NCBI GenBank assembly: GCA_023417935.1
Contig: JAEZDY010000024.1
Coordinates: forward strand, 434,001-498,000
DNA length: 64,000 bases
Reading direction: 5' to 3'
Source: Bacteroidota bacterium
GTDB lineage: Bacteria; Bacteroidota; Bacteroidia; Bacteroidales; Lentimicrobiaceae
The notes below the pieces were generated by a model that was not told where the DNA came from, did not search any database, and was given only the letters and a program-made list of their open reading frames with translations. The translations under genes were made by a program, and so were the position numbers. Positions within the stretch are counted from its first letter, which is position 1, and each line of letters opens with the position of its first letter. Below are positions 35,878-44,614 of the stretch, in pieces.

Positions 35878-36699
35878 TTAATCGGTAGTTTGCTGTGCTT
35901 CAGTGTCCCGGTTATCGGGTTCTATGTTAATCTCATCATTAGAAACCGGCTGCTTGTGAAGCTGGCGCAATTTAACGTACTTCATAAATGTTGCAAAAGC
36001 TGAAATGGCTGATATTACAAATCCGGCATAGCCATCAAGGAAACCGGCACGGAAAATATAGTCTTTCTTGAACTTAACAATAGGACTAAAGATGATCTTT
36101 AATATTGATCCTTTTTTGTTTTCCTCAAATGCTTTAAGAGCTGTAAGATCAGTAAATCGGTTGGCTTGGGCAATATGATCGGAAATAGTATGATAAGAAT
36201 AGTGCAAAATATCGCCTTTAAGGTGTTCAACCGGTGAGCCATTCTTCAATTTTATGGACTCATGGATTAGATTACCACTCCATGCTCCTTCGTCATAATT
36301 GAATAAACGAATCTTTTTATCTGGATACCAGCCACCATGCTTGATCCATCTGCCACAGTAATTGGTGAGGCGATTCATGCTATAAGCCTGTGATTTCTGA
36401 TTAGCCAGTACATCCAGAATGCTATTTCTTAATTCATCTGACAAAGCCTCATCAGCATCAAGTGATAAAATAAGCCTGTGAAGGGCAAGACTATTTGCAT
36501 AATTTTTAGTTTCTGTATACCCTAGCCACTTATGCGTATGAAATTTAACGCCAAAAGACCTGCAGATTGATTCAGTAAGATCAGTTGATCCACTGTCAAC
36601 AACTATAATATCATCGCTCAATCCTTCAACAGAGCGAAGGCATCTTGCAATGTTTTTCTCTTCGTTCAGTGTTATAATAACGACTGACAGTTTTGCCAT
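35878..36699 (-). CDS. Family 2 glycosyltransferase (LPS core, WaaE/KdtX-like)
   Basis: The 273 residues open with LSVVIITLNEEKNIARCLRS and contain VVDSGSTD and the LSLDADEALSDELR metal-binding motif. A CGRWIKHGGWYPD segment is typical of the small GT2 enzymes that add glucose to LPS core. One hydrophobic stretch near residues 215-235 may be membrane-associated. Together with GT9 next door it points to lipooligosaccharide core synthesis. The sugar and linkage are not readable. Confidence 0.9.
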   Translation of the reverse strand: MAKLSVVIITLNEEKNIARCLRSVEGLSDDIIVVDSGSTDLTESICRSFGVKFHTHKWLGYTETKNYANSLALHRLILSLDADEALSDELRNSILDVLANQKSQAYSMNRLTNYCGRWIKHGGWYPDKKIRLFNYDEGAWSGNLIHESIKLKNGSPVEHLKGDILHYSYHTISDHIAQANRFTDLTALKAFEENKKGSILKIIFSPIVKFKKDYIFRAGFLDGYAGFVISAISAFATFMKYVKLRQLHKQPVSNDEINIEPDNRDTEAQQTTD

Positions 36700-36717
36700 A
36701 CTGCAAAGATAATTGAT

Positions 36718-38073
36718 TTAAGAGTTGCGTGTAATAATGCTACGGTTCAGCTTCCAATGCCCTGATCGTAAGTAAAGATATGAAAGTAAGCCCATGATCA
36801 GGAAGTATGATATTTCAGCAGTCCATACCAGGTGAATTGGCAGTTTAAAGGTAACAGCCAGCAGATAGGTAATTATCAGGTAAAGACCTATGGTGATTGT
36901 TTCAATGATCAATGCAACTTCTGTACGCGCAGTGCCCGATACCCCGTTGAACAATATATTTGAAAATGAAAAAAGAGTTAATGCCGTCATTATTACATAA
37001 AGCACTGGTACAGTATCGTTTATGAGCGAATAATCATTGGTATATACCCCTATCAATAATTTGGGTATGAATACAAAAAGCCCGACAATAGCAGCACTCA
37101 TAACAAAATTCATGAGGGCAACTTTTTTGATGGTGGGAATTACATAATTGCTCTTACCTTCTCCAATAATGTTGCTCACCAGCGTGTTGGTGGTTGAGCC
37201 AAAGGCAAATACAGGGATCATGAAAACTATATATATGCTGCGTATTATATTGGAAATAGCAAGTTCCCGTTCGCCCATCTTCTCTATGATCATGAAAAAT
37301 ACAAACCATCCTGCCAGAGAGAGAAACATTTGTATCATAACGAACACTGATATGTTAAATGTAGTCTTAATTACGCTCCAGTCAAGTGGACCAAACCTGA
37401 AGAGATTATACTTTTTTAGGTCAACCACTTTCAAAGTATAGGTGAAGAAGAAAATGGCTGAAACAGCTTCAGCAATAGCAGAGGCGAGTGCTGCACCTTT
37501 GATGCCCATTTCAGGGAACCCGAAGTTGCCAAAGATCAGGCAATAGTCGAGAAATATATTAGTACCTGCCAGTATTATGGCATTATAAGTTAAAACTCGG
37601 GTACTGGTAGTACCAATGTAAAATGAGCGGAGCAGTATATTGCCAAAGGCGAAAAAGATACCATATATGCGGTATTGCAGAAAATCAGTGCTAGCCTTGT
37701 AAATTGCATCCGATGCGATTAATGGCCTGAGCATTACCGGCGCAAAGAAGAAGATTATAAGGAATAGTATAAGGCCCATTCCTCCCAGGAAATAGAGGCT
37801 ATTGTCAGTAATGCGGCCTATCTCATCATATTTTCTTTCACCATTGCGGCGGGCAATGAGTATCTGACCTCCAATACTAAAACCGAAGCCAAGCATAAAT
37901 AGTGAAATATAAAACAGGCCAGCAATTGCTGAAGCACCAAGTTCAACTTCACCTACACGCCCAAGAAATGCAGTGTCAGTAACATTTACTGCATTCTGTG
38001 CTATCAGGCTTAGTATGATGGGATAGGAGATAATCCAGATCCGGTTATATCCCGGTGTCTTGCTTTCGGTCAT
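36718..38073 (-). CDS. MATE family efflux transporter
   Basis: The 451 residues hold twelve predicted helices in two six-helix halves. The N-terminal segment IISYPIILSLIAQNAVNVTDTAFLGRVGEVELGASAIAG is typical of MATE/NorM-like carriers, as is the FGFSIGGQILIARRNGE stretch. These proteins exchange cationic organic compounds for Na+ or H+. It is the first gene of the MATE-GT2-GT9-DagK-hemW operon, with an 18-base gap to GT2, so it may instead serve an envelope substrate. Confidence 0.92.
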   Translation of the reverse strand: MTESKTPGYNRIWIISYPIILSLIAQNAVNVTDTAFLGRVGEVELGASAIAGLFYISLFMLGFGFSIGGQILIARRNGERKYDEIGRITDNSLYFLGGMGLILFLIIFFFAPVMLRPLIASDAIYKASTDFLQYRIYGIFFAFGNILLRSFYIGTTSTRVLTYNAIILAGTNIFLDYCLIFGNFGFPEMGIKGAALASAIAEAVSAIFFFTYTLKVVDLKKYNLFRFGPLDWSVIKTTFNISVFVMIQMFLSLAGWFVFFMIIEKMGERELAISNIIRSIYIVFMIPVFAFGSTTNTLVSNIIGEGKSNYVIPTIKKVALMNFVMSAAIVGLFVFIPKLLIGVYTNDYSLINDTVPVLYVIMTALTLFSFSNILFNGVSGTARTEVALIIETITIGLYLIITYLLAVTFKLPIHLVWTAEISYFLIMGLLSYLYLRSGHWKLNRSIITRNS

Positions 38074-38162
38074 GATTTTGCAAAGCTAGTGGTATTTGCT
38101 CATATAACGATTCAACATGAAGGTATAGCTTTGAGCAGTTGATCAATTTGAATTAAAAAGTA

Positions 38163-38186
38163 AAAGGTGTATATTAATACACCTTT
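38163..38186. terminator. Palindromic hairpin in the gap upstream of the MATE gene
   Basis: AAAGGTGTAT (38163-38172) and ATACACCTTT (38177-38186) form a perfect 10-bp stem with a 4-base loop. It may end transcripts leaving the minus-strand yceI-like gene, before the MATE operon begins. The rest of the 320-base gap (38074-38393) shows nothing else I can support. Confidence 0.5.
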
Positions 38187-38393
38187 CACTGATTCAAACT
38201 AATCACCAATCTATTAACCAACCTTTATCTTTGTATGTCAGCAACAAAACTACTGACACTCCTATGGATTATTCATCCATTCTTTTTTATCGTTTGCATC
38301 TGAAATACCGACTTATTCTTTATTTGATCAACCATTCTCTTTAAGAGACATTAATAGTATTTCAGATTTTCATCAATAGCACTTCATGTGTTA

Positions 38394-39134
38394 CTAAAAT
38401 ATTTTTGGATTGGCTTGTACAAAAAGGTCAAAGCTAATATTTATCTCATCATTTACTCTTATAAGCCCAAGCGCTGTTACCGGCGATTCAATGTCAAAAT
38501 CTGACATATAGAGTTCTTTTTCACCTATAAATCTATAAGTGTTTAATCCTGTTTTTTCCCAATGGACTATAATATTGTCAAGTTTACTGGTTCCATTCAA
38601 ACTAATGGCAACTTCAGCTTTGAATTTACCTTTATTCGACCTCAGTATTTTTGACATTCCCATCGGCTCTGCGCTAAGGAGTTCAACATCAATGGTAGGA
38701 CTCTCTTTAACATTGAGTGTATTGTAAAAGTCCTTCGTTAATAAAGGGTTCTTGCAATCGAATGATTTGATATTAATCTTCAGCACCGCATTGTTAAACT
38801 TTATTGTTTCTTCTTCATCTTCAGTATGAATGATAATAAATCCATTTGAGAAATTATCGTAGGTTGTACATTCAAACCTGTTGACATTGCTGGATCCTGA
38901 TAAAGAAAGTGAACTCTTCTCAATTATGGAATAATTAACCCTGTTGCTGCTGGCCGGAGCAATATAATTATCCTTGTTCCAGTAGGCCGGAGTAAAGTGA
39001 TTCACACTGTTGCTGGTGCCAGGAGTAATATAATTATCCGTATTCCTGTTGGCGGTAGTAAAGTGATTCACACTGTTGCTGCTAACCGGAGCATTAAGAT
39101 GTAGAAGAATTACCAGTAGAGCGTTTAACAACAT
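38394..39134 (-). CDS. Divergent YceI-like secreted protein with N-terminal 11-residue repeats
   Basis: The 246 residues start with a signal peptide (about 1-19). Residues about 20-66 are tandem repeats rich in Asn. The remaining domain resembles the back half of YceI: LYMSDFDIESPVTALGLI followed by VNDEINISFDLFV parallels LKMTDYKVDPPTAMLG and GNEVTLTFKVVL in the true yceI gene at 40.6-41.2 kb. YceI proteins are lipocalin-like periplasmic binders of polyprenoid lipids. It follows the porin gene by 62 bases, across a terminator, so it may be expressed by read-through. The domain assignment is by eye. Confidence 0.65.
   Translation of the reverse strand: MLLNALLVILLHLNAPVSSNSVNHFTTANRNTDNYITPGTSNSVNHFTPAYWNKDNYIAPASSNRVNYSIIEKSSLSLSGSSNVNRFECTTYDNFSNGFIIIHTEDEEETIKFNNAVLKINIKSFDCKNPLLTKDFYNTLNVKESPTIDVELLSAEPMGMSKILRSNKGKFKAEVAISLNGTSKLDNIIVHWEKTGLNTYRFIGEKELYMSDFDIESPVTALGLIRVNDEINISFDLFVQANPKIF
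38939..39100 (-). repeat. 66-bp (2 x 33-bp) repeats in the yceI-like gene
   Basis: The word CACTGTTGCT recurs at 39005 and 39071 and, less its first two bases, at 38941, giving a 66-bp period. GGCCGGA recurs 33 bp apart (38952 and 38985), showing an 11-residue subunit. Protein units are SVNHFTTANRN, TDNYITPGTSN, SVNHFTPAYWN and KDNYIAPASSN, sharing Asn at positions 3 and 11. Confidence 0.85.
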
Positions 39135-39150
39135 GGTTTTAAGTTTTAAA

Positions 39151-39186
39151 AAAGGGAGCCCTCAAAGCTTCGAGGGCTCCTTTTTG
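39151..39186 (-). terminator. Intrinsic terminator after the porin gene
   Basis: GGAGCCCTC (39155-39163) pairs with GAGGGCTCC (39172-39180), extended by A-T pairs. On the minus strand it is followed by a T-run, 11 bases beyond the porin stop. Confidence 0.9.
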
Positions 39187-39196
39187 TTATTTCAAA

Positions 39197-40555
39197 TTAG
39201 AAAGCAATTGCAGCTTCAAGCATGAGACCATTGAACTTTAGGCCGTTCCTATAGTCAGTTGCCCTGAAGTCATTATAATTCTGTGCTACATACTCAAGTT
39301 TAACGAGCATGTTTTTGGTAGTGTACCATCCGGCTGACAGCTGTATACGATCAACTGAAATATCGTCAGTATACCCCTGAAGCTGACCGGTTACAGTGTT
39401 GTAACGAGCACCGAGGAAAGCTTGTTCCCTAGGGAGGAAGCGGTAAACCACCTCACCTGCAAGTTGAGTGAATTTACGTGTGGCAGGATCAGGTACCTGA
39501 ACGGTTGAACCCTCTGAACCGCTTGCCATTTCATAAGTTCCAAATAATTCAAGTCCCATAAATTTAACGAATGGGTTGATGCTAACAGCGGTAACTTTCT
39601 TGGTTAAACCTGGATTGATTTGACCAGAAGTAAACTGAGCGGCAGGAGCTGAAAGAACGAAAGCATTATTCTGTACAAATCTTTCCTGCTCAGCTACCAT
39701 AAAGTAACGTGAACCAGTTCTGTCGCCTGCATAGAGTGTATTCCTGGTTGTTCCTGCATTAGCGTAAACGCTACCTGTTAACCTGAAACGGAGGTCGTTG
39801 GTAAGCTGTTTATCGAAACCTGCTTTAGCAAGGATTGAAGGATTTTTTTTCAGTACATCACCATTAGGCAGATAAGCTTCTTTAACATCACCATTGATGA
39901 TTCCACTGGTCATACCTCCCATAAGAAATACGCCATCAACAGGATAAACGTAAACTTCACCACCAATCTCTGTAGTGAAAGCGTCCATAATAAGGTTTCC
40001 TACGAATGCATTGTGTATGGTATTACCATTGTCGCTTCTGCGGAATTGCTGATCGCCGTAATTGATTCCAAAGTGACCAATTTTAACGGTTACATGATTT
40101 GCGAACCAATCAGGGTTACCAAACATAGGAAGTTTGTCAATTTGAATATATCCACCTTTTACCCAAAACTCAGGATGGTGGCGTGATGACATGTAATTTT
40201 CAAGTGCTACGCGTATACCGTCTTCCAACTGAATATCAAAACGTAAATTAGCGGCAGCAAGGTTGAAACCTGGTGCCAATGGATATAGTTTATTGGTATT
40301 GAATCCTACACCATTGATGGTATCATTCTTCGCTGTTGCGGTGTTTGTATGACTTAATGATTGATATTGCTGAGTAAAAGCACCACCGATCTTAACTTTA
40401 AGACCATCAAATGGTACAGTATCAGCTTTTGTTGTTTCAAATTTATTAACTCCGGTTTGATCGGCAGGCCTCATATAATTGATTTTCTGTGAAAAACCTG
40501 CGATGGTGAATACTACTAGGAGAGCAGTAATTGACATTTTAATTTTCATATTCAT
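39197..40555 (-). CDS. Outer-membrane porin-like beta-barrel
   Basis: The 452 residues begin with a signal peptide ending about GFSQ (residue 22). The rest has alternating hydrophobic/polar strands, many aromatic residues and a final Phe (LMLEAAIAF), typical of outer-membrane barrels. Segments such as IDKLPMFGNPDWFANHVTVK and HFGINYGDQQFRRSDNG resemble porins of the phosphate-selective/carbohydrate type, but I do not recognise a specific family. It lies 33 bases after yceI in the same operon, under the sigma-54 promoter at 41246-41263, and ends at a strong terminator. Confidence 0.75.
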   Translation of the reverse strand: MNMKIKMSITALLVVFTIAGFSQKINYMRPADQTGVNKFETTKADTVPFDGLKVKIGGAFTQQYQSLSHTNTATAKNDTINGVGFNTNKLYPLAPGFNLAAANLRFDIQLEDGIRVALENYMSSRHHPEFWVKGGYIQIDKLPMFGNPDWFANHVTVKIGHFGINYGDQQFRRSDNGNTIHNAFVGNLIMDAFTTEIGGEVYVYPVDGVFLMGGMTSGIINGDVKEAYLPNGDVLKKNPSILAKAGFDKQLTNDLRFRLTGSVYANAGTTRNTLYAGDRTGSRYFMVAEQERFVQNNAFVLSAPAAQFTSGQINPGLTKKVTAVSINPFVKFMGLELFGTYEMASGSEGSTVQVPDPATRKFTQLAGEVVYRFLPREQAFLGARYNTVTGQLQGYTDDISVDRIQLSAGWYTTKNMLVKLEYVAQNYNDFRATDYRNGLKFNGLMLEAAIAF

Positions 40556-40588
40556 ACTATTTATTACTTAAGGGTTAATTGGATTAGA

Positions 40589-41170
40589 TTAGACTGTTTT
40601 TAAAACTACTTTGAATGTTAGAGTGACTTCATTACCTGTAGTCATTGTGCCAAGCATAGCTGTTGGAGGATCTACTTTGTAATCAGTCATTTTTAATTTT
40701 TTTGCACCGGTGAATTCTATGTCACCGTTTGGTAATACTTTTCCTAGCGCATCAACAGTCACATTTTGCGATGTGCCTGCGATAGTGAGTACGCCATTGG
40801 CAGTTATCTTGTATGCACCTGATTTCTCACTAACGGTACCACCGGTTGATTTGAAAGAGATGTAAGGGTTTTTCTTGGCTTTAAGGGCTTCTATAATCTT
40901 TGAATTCATAATATTCCCCTTTGAGCTTTTCAGTGAATTTGCATCAACTTTTAGTTCCACTGCATTAATTGAGGCTATTTTTCCGTCGTCTACATTAACT
41001 TTGAAACTTCCGTTAGCTTGCTCAGCACTTGCTGTCCAGTCATGCAGGTTTGATGTGCCTTCAACTACAATGCTGTGCGATTTAACCTGGTAAGTTTGTT
41101 GTGCCAAAAGAGGAGAGGACAATGCTACTCCCAGTATTATGATTACTAGATTAAGGGCTGTTCTTTTCAT
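40589..41170 (-). CDS. YceI family periplasmic protein
   Basis: The 193 residues carry a signal peptide ending LLAQQ (about 24) and a complete YceI domain. SHSIVVEGTSNLHDWTASAE is close to the family opening HSxxxFxxxHxG/NLHDW form common in Bacteroidota, and KLKMTDYKVDPPTAMLGTM closes it. YceI folds as an 8-stranded lipocalin-like barrel that binds isoprenoid lipids. First gene of a yceI-porin operon. The 538-base region upstream holds an exact sigma-54 promoter, an inverted repeat and a 22-bp repeat array. Confidence 0.92.
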   Translation of the reverse strand: MKRTALNLVIIILGVALSSPLLAQQTYQVKSHSIVVEGTSNLHDWTASAEQANGSFKVNVDDGKIASINAVELKVDANSLKSSKGNIMNSKIIEALKAKKNPYISFKSTGGTVSEKSGAYKITANGVLTIAGTSQNVTVDALGKVLPNGDIEFTGAKKLKMTDYKVDPPTAMLGTMTTGNEVTLTFKVVLKTV

Positions 41171-41245
41171 TTTTCTTAAATTTTAATTGGTTTGGTTAAT
41201 AAATTCCACATTTTCAGTTAATTACTGACTCTGTGTCCCACCTAT

Positions 41246-41263
41246 AGCAAATGGTAGGCCAAT
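41246..41263 (-). promoter_or_regulatory. Sigma-54 (RpoN) promoter of the yceI-porin operon
   Basis: On the minus strand the sequence reads TTGGCCTACCATTTGCTA: TGGC, then exactly 7 bases, then TTGC, matching the -24/-12 consensus with correct spacing. The predicted start is near 41235, giving a 65-base leader before yceI. An NtrC-family activator gene lies just upstream on the same strand. Confidence 0.75.
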
Positions 41264-41371
41264 CATAAAAAAAATGTTAAGTTAAAATGTGTAACCCCTT
41301 GATAAACAATAGGTTTATAAACATTTGGGTTATTGTGAAGTTTCATTGAAGTCTATAAAAAGCGCCGACCA

Positions 41372-41389
41372 TTCGTCGATTTCGACGAA
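41372..41389. promoter_or_regulatory. Probable activator binding site (UAS) for the sigma-54 promoter
   Basis: TTCGTCGA (41372-41379) and TCGACGAA (41382-41389) form an 18-bp inverted repeat with a 2-base centre. Its centre is about 145 bases upstream of the predicted start, within the normal range for NtrC-family sites. Confidence 0.6.
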
Positions 41390-41535
41390 ATCTGGTCTAT
41401 TTAAAAGCTTCAAGGGTAAAAAGCGATGAAATGTTACTTTGTCTTATGCTGCGCATTGCATCATTACTCAAATACAACCGGGCATTTAGGCTGATTAATG
41501 AAAGTATATGTTCAAAAGCAAATGAACATATAAAG

Positions 41536-41689
41536 TGATTCAGGGGAGATGATATACTGACTCAGCTGAATTTATGCACTGAATCAGGTGAGTTTATGCA
41601 GTGTATCAGGTTAATTTATTCACTGAATCAAGGGAGGTAATTCACTGAATCAGGGGAGGTAATTCAATGAATCAGTAGAGTGATATGAA
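41536..41689. repeat. Seven 22-bp tandem repeats
   Basis: Units begin at 41536, 41558, 41580, 41602, 41624, 41646 and 41668, with the shared word TGAATCAGG or close variants. Three unit junctions create TTCAnTGAA, a 9-base inverted repeat spaced exactly 22 bp. The array begins 20 bases beyond the activator stop and lies 280-450 bases upstream of the sigma-54 start. Confidence 0.88.
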
Positions 41690-41708
41690 CAGATTTAAAT
41701 GGCTGTAT

Positions 41709-43067
41709 CTAATCCCCTTCAATACCTAGCTTTTCAATCCTGGATTTAAGCGTAGAAGCAGGGACCTGCAGAATGGTTGCAGCTTTTGCTTTATTACCTC
41801 CTGAGCGAAGCAATGCATCACGTATAGCGTTTGTTTCTACTTCACGAATGATCTCATCAAGCGCTTTATTCCCAAAATAGAAGCAGTTGTGTGGTTTGCC
41901 TGGAAATCTAACTTCAATGGGAAGTATCTGCTTATTGATTACACCATCCTGTGCCAGCAGTACCAGTCGTTCCATCAGGTTCTTTATTTCACGAACATTT
42001 CCATGGAATGGATAACGCTTTAGCAGTTCAATAACATCATCATCTATAGATATTTTGGCACCATCAGAGAAAACATTAACGAAATGCCTTGCCAGTAACT
42101 CAATATCACCCGGTCTTTCTCTAAGGGGTGGAAGATTGATTGGGAATACATTTAAGCGGTAGTATAAGTCTTCTCTGAACTTGCCTGCAGTAACCATTTC
42201 TTTTAAGCTTTTTTTGGTAGAGGCAATTACCCTTACATCCACTTTAACAGTTTCATTACCCCCAACACGTTCAATCTCACCTTCTTCAAGCACTCTGAGC
42301 AGTTTCACCTGCAAGTCGTAGGGTATATCATCAATATCATCCAGGTATAAGGTGCCATTATTAGCAACCTCAAACCGACCTGCTTTTTGTTTTTCAGCTC
42401 CGGTAAAAGCGCCTTTCTCATGTCCAAAGAGTTCACTTTCAAATATTTCACGTGATAGTATAGCACAACTTACTTTGATAAAAGGCCCTCGTTTTCGATT
42501 GCTGTTGAAGTGGATAATATTTGTGAGTAGCTCTTTTCCTGTTCCTGTTTCTCCGACAATAAGCACGGTGGTATTTTTTTCTGTAATGATCTTAACCAGG
42601 TCAAATACCTGGCTTATTGCACTATTTGCGCCCACAAATGACGATAAGTCATATTTTTTGTTTACCTGAACCCTTAGCTGCTTATTTTCAGCTTTGATCT
42701 CTTTGAACTCTTGGATCCGCTTGATTACCAGTAGTAATTCATCAACATTAAACGGTTTCGTTAAATAGTCGTAGGCGCCTAGTTTCATGGCATCAACAGC
42801 AGTTTGTATTGAACCATGGGCAGTCATAAGAAGTACAAATATATCAGGGTTTATCTGCTTGATCTTTGCCAGGAATTCGAGTCCGTCCATGCCCGGCATT
42901 TTCAGGTCAGTGATGATTATATCAACATTTGAATCAGTTTCCCTAAGATGCTGAAGTGCAGAATTGGCCGAAGAGAATTCCCTAACCTGGTACCCTGCAT
43001 CTTTAAGGTCATCTGCAATAGTAACCCTTACTATTCTTTCATCGTCAACTACAAATATTTTGAGCAT
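41709..43067 (-). CDS. Sigma-54-dependent response regulator (NtrC/AtoC family)
   Basis: The 452 residues have a receiver domain (1-120) with Asp54 as phosphoacceptor and Lys104. An AAA+ domain follows (about 142-370) with Walker A GETGTGKE (172-179), the sigma-54-contacting GAFTGA loop (219-224), Walker B TLYLDDIDDI, and the arginine-finger region FREDLYYRLNVFPI. A Fis-type helix-turn-helix closes the protein (GGNKAKAATILQVPASTLKSR). It should be phosphorylated by the kinase encoded 14 bases upstream and activate RpoN promoters. The obvious target is the yceI-porin promoter downstream. Confidence 0.96.
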   Translation of the reverse strand: MLKIFVVDDERIVRVTIADDLKDAGYQVREFSSANSALQHLRETDSNVDIIITDLKMPGMDGLEFLAKIKQINPDIFVLLMTAHGSIQTAVDAMKLGAYDYLTKPFNVDELLLVIKRIQEFKEIKAENKQLRVQVNKKYDLSSFVGANSAISQVFDLVKIITEKNTTVLIVGETGTGKELLTNIIHFNSNRKRGPFIKVSCAILSREIFESELFGHEKGAFTGAEKQKAGRFEVANNGTLYLDDIDDIPYDLQVKLLRVLEEGEIERVGGNETVKVDVRVIASTKKSLKEMVTAGKFREDLYYRLNVFPINLPPLRERPGDIELLARHFVNVFSDGAKISIDDDVIELLKRYPFHGNVREIKNLMERLVLLAQDGVINKQILPIEVRFPGKPHNCFYFGNKALDEIIREVETNAIRDALLRSGGNKAKAATILQVPASTLKSRIEKLGIEGD

Positions 43068-43081
43068 TATTTTTTCGTTTT

Positions 43082-44614
43082 TCAGGAATTAATTGAATCA
43101 GGCAGGATAACTGTTACTCTGAATCCTCCCCCTACCTCATTTCTTCCGGTAATCTGGCCATGATGGTTCCTGATGATGTCTGAGCTTACAGCTAATCCTA
43201 AGCCGGTACCCTGCTTAACTTTCTTTTCAGTAAAGAAGGCATCAAACATCAATGGTATTTTTAGTTCTTCAAGTCCTATACCGTTATCAATAAAATCAAT
43301 TATTATGCTTTGATTTACTTTGCTGATTTCAATTGCTATGACCCCAGCATGATCATCCGCCACTAGTTTCTTTTCATTAATAGAATCGATACTGTTCAGT
43401 AGCAGGTTAACAAAAACTTGTTCAAGGTGATTTGGGCTTCCGGCCATGTATATTTCATTTGACTGAAAATTGCGTTTTAACTCAATATTCGATTGTCGCA
43501 GTTGGAAACTTATGAGTGAGATGCTGTTTTCAATATGCTGTATCAGGTTTATTTGGCTGAGGTTCATTTCATGCTTACGCGAAAAGTCAAGCAATCCTTT
43601 TACTACATTGCTTATTTTGTCGACAGCTTCCGACATCATGCTAATGTATTCCTTGTTCTGATTGATATTATCTGGTTTCTCCGATATTCGGCGCAAGCAA
43701 TTACTCATGCCGGCAAGCGGATTGTTTATTTCATGTGCCAACCCGGCAGCCAGTGTTCCAACTGAAGCAAGCTTTTCAGTTTGAGAGATTGATTCACGGG
43801 TCTTTTCCAGTTCTATATAAGCAACATTAAGTCTGAAGAGCATTTCATTGAAAGAGTTGCCCAGTACATCAATCTCATCTGTCATGTTGAAAAGATTCTT
43901 CAGTTTAAGTATGAGGTTGCCGGTTGGTGGGTTAATGTTATAATCGCGTGATTCTATTGATCGTAAATTAATTTTAGAAACCTGGTAACTCATGTTCTTT
44001 ACCGGCTTGGAGATGATATACGACAAAAAGAACGCTGCCACCAAACCCAGAACAAGTAATCCCAGACCAAGCACAATAAACATTCGTGACGTTTGTGAAA
44101 GTTGTTTGTCAATTACATCTTCACTGAATCCAACTCTGAGAGTGCCAAGCCGCTTGTCAAGAATCGGCATCGCAAAATCCCTGATAACAGTATCATTACG
44201 CGATAGACTGTTAATTATCTTGATTCCGGAGGTAATATCCTTATCCAGGAAGTTTACATTTATCAGGCTCTGAGGTGGCGTGTCGTTAAAAGTATGTGCA
44301 ATCACCTTATTATCTGGCGAAACAACAATAAGGTATTTAATATCAGGATTAACTGACTTTGTTCGCTGTAGTACTTTATTTACAGTGCCAAGTTCATTGT
44401 AAAGCATGGGGTCAACCAATTGCTTGGCAGCCATTGAACTGATGCTCAGTCCATTCCTCTCAATCTGGGCTTCAAACGTTCTGTATACCTGGTACCTGAT
44501 AAATAAAAGGTTGAGTGTGCCAAATAGAATCACTATTACGGATATAGCAATGGCAAATTTCCAAAACAGCGGAAGTCGAACCTTATTTAGAGGATAGTAG
44601 CTTCTTCGTGGCAT
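43082..44614 (-). CDS. Membrane sensor histidine kinase (NtrB/AtoS type)
   Basis: The 510 residues have a helix at 17-39, an extracytoplasmic sensor domain (40-177, Cache-like by pattern), a helix at 178-202, a HAMP-like linker and a kinase core. His294 is in GTLAAGLAHEINNPLAGM. The N-box is EQVFVNLLLNSIDSI, and the G boxes are DNGIGLEEL and GTGLGLAVSSDIIR. Its start overlaps the binding-protein gene by 32 bases, and its stop is 14 bases from the regulator, so all three are one operon. Confidence 0.95.
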   Translation of the reverse strand: MPRRSYYPLNKVRLPLFWKFAIAISVIVILFGTLNLLFIRYQVYRTFEAQIERNGLSISSMAAKQLVDPMLYNELGTVNKVLQRTKSVNPDIKYLIVVSPDNKVIAHTFNDTPPQSLINVNFLDKDITSGIKIINSLSRNDTVIRDFAMPILDKRLGTLRVGFSEDVIDKQLSQTSRMFIVLGLGLLVLGLVAAFFLSYIISKPVKNMSYQVSKINLRSIESRDYNINPPTGNLILKLKNLFNMTDEIDVLGNSFNEMLFRLNVAYIELEKTRESISQTEKLASVGTLAAGLAHEINNPLAGMSNCLRRISEKPDNINQNKEYISMMSEAVDKISNVVKGLLDFSRKHEMNLSQINLIQHIENSISLISFQLRQSNIELKRNFQSNEIYMAGSPNHLEQVFVNLLLNSIDSINEKKLVADDHAGVIAIEISKVNQSIIIDFIDNGIGLEELKIPLMFDAFFTEKKVKQGTGLGLAVSSDIIRNHHGQITGRNEVGGGFRVTVILPDSINS

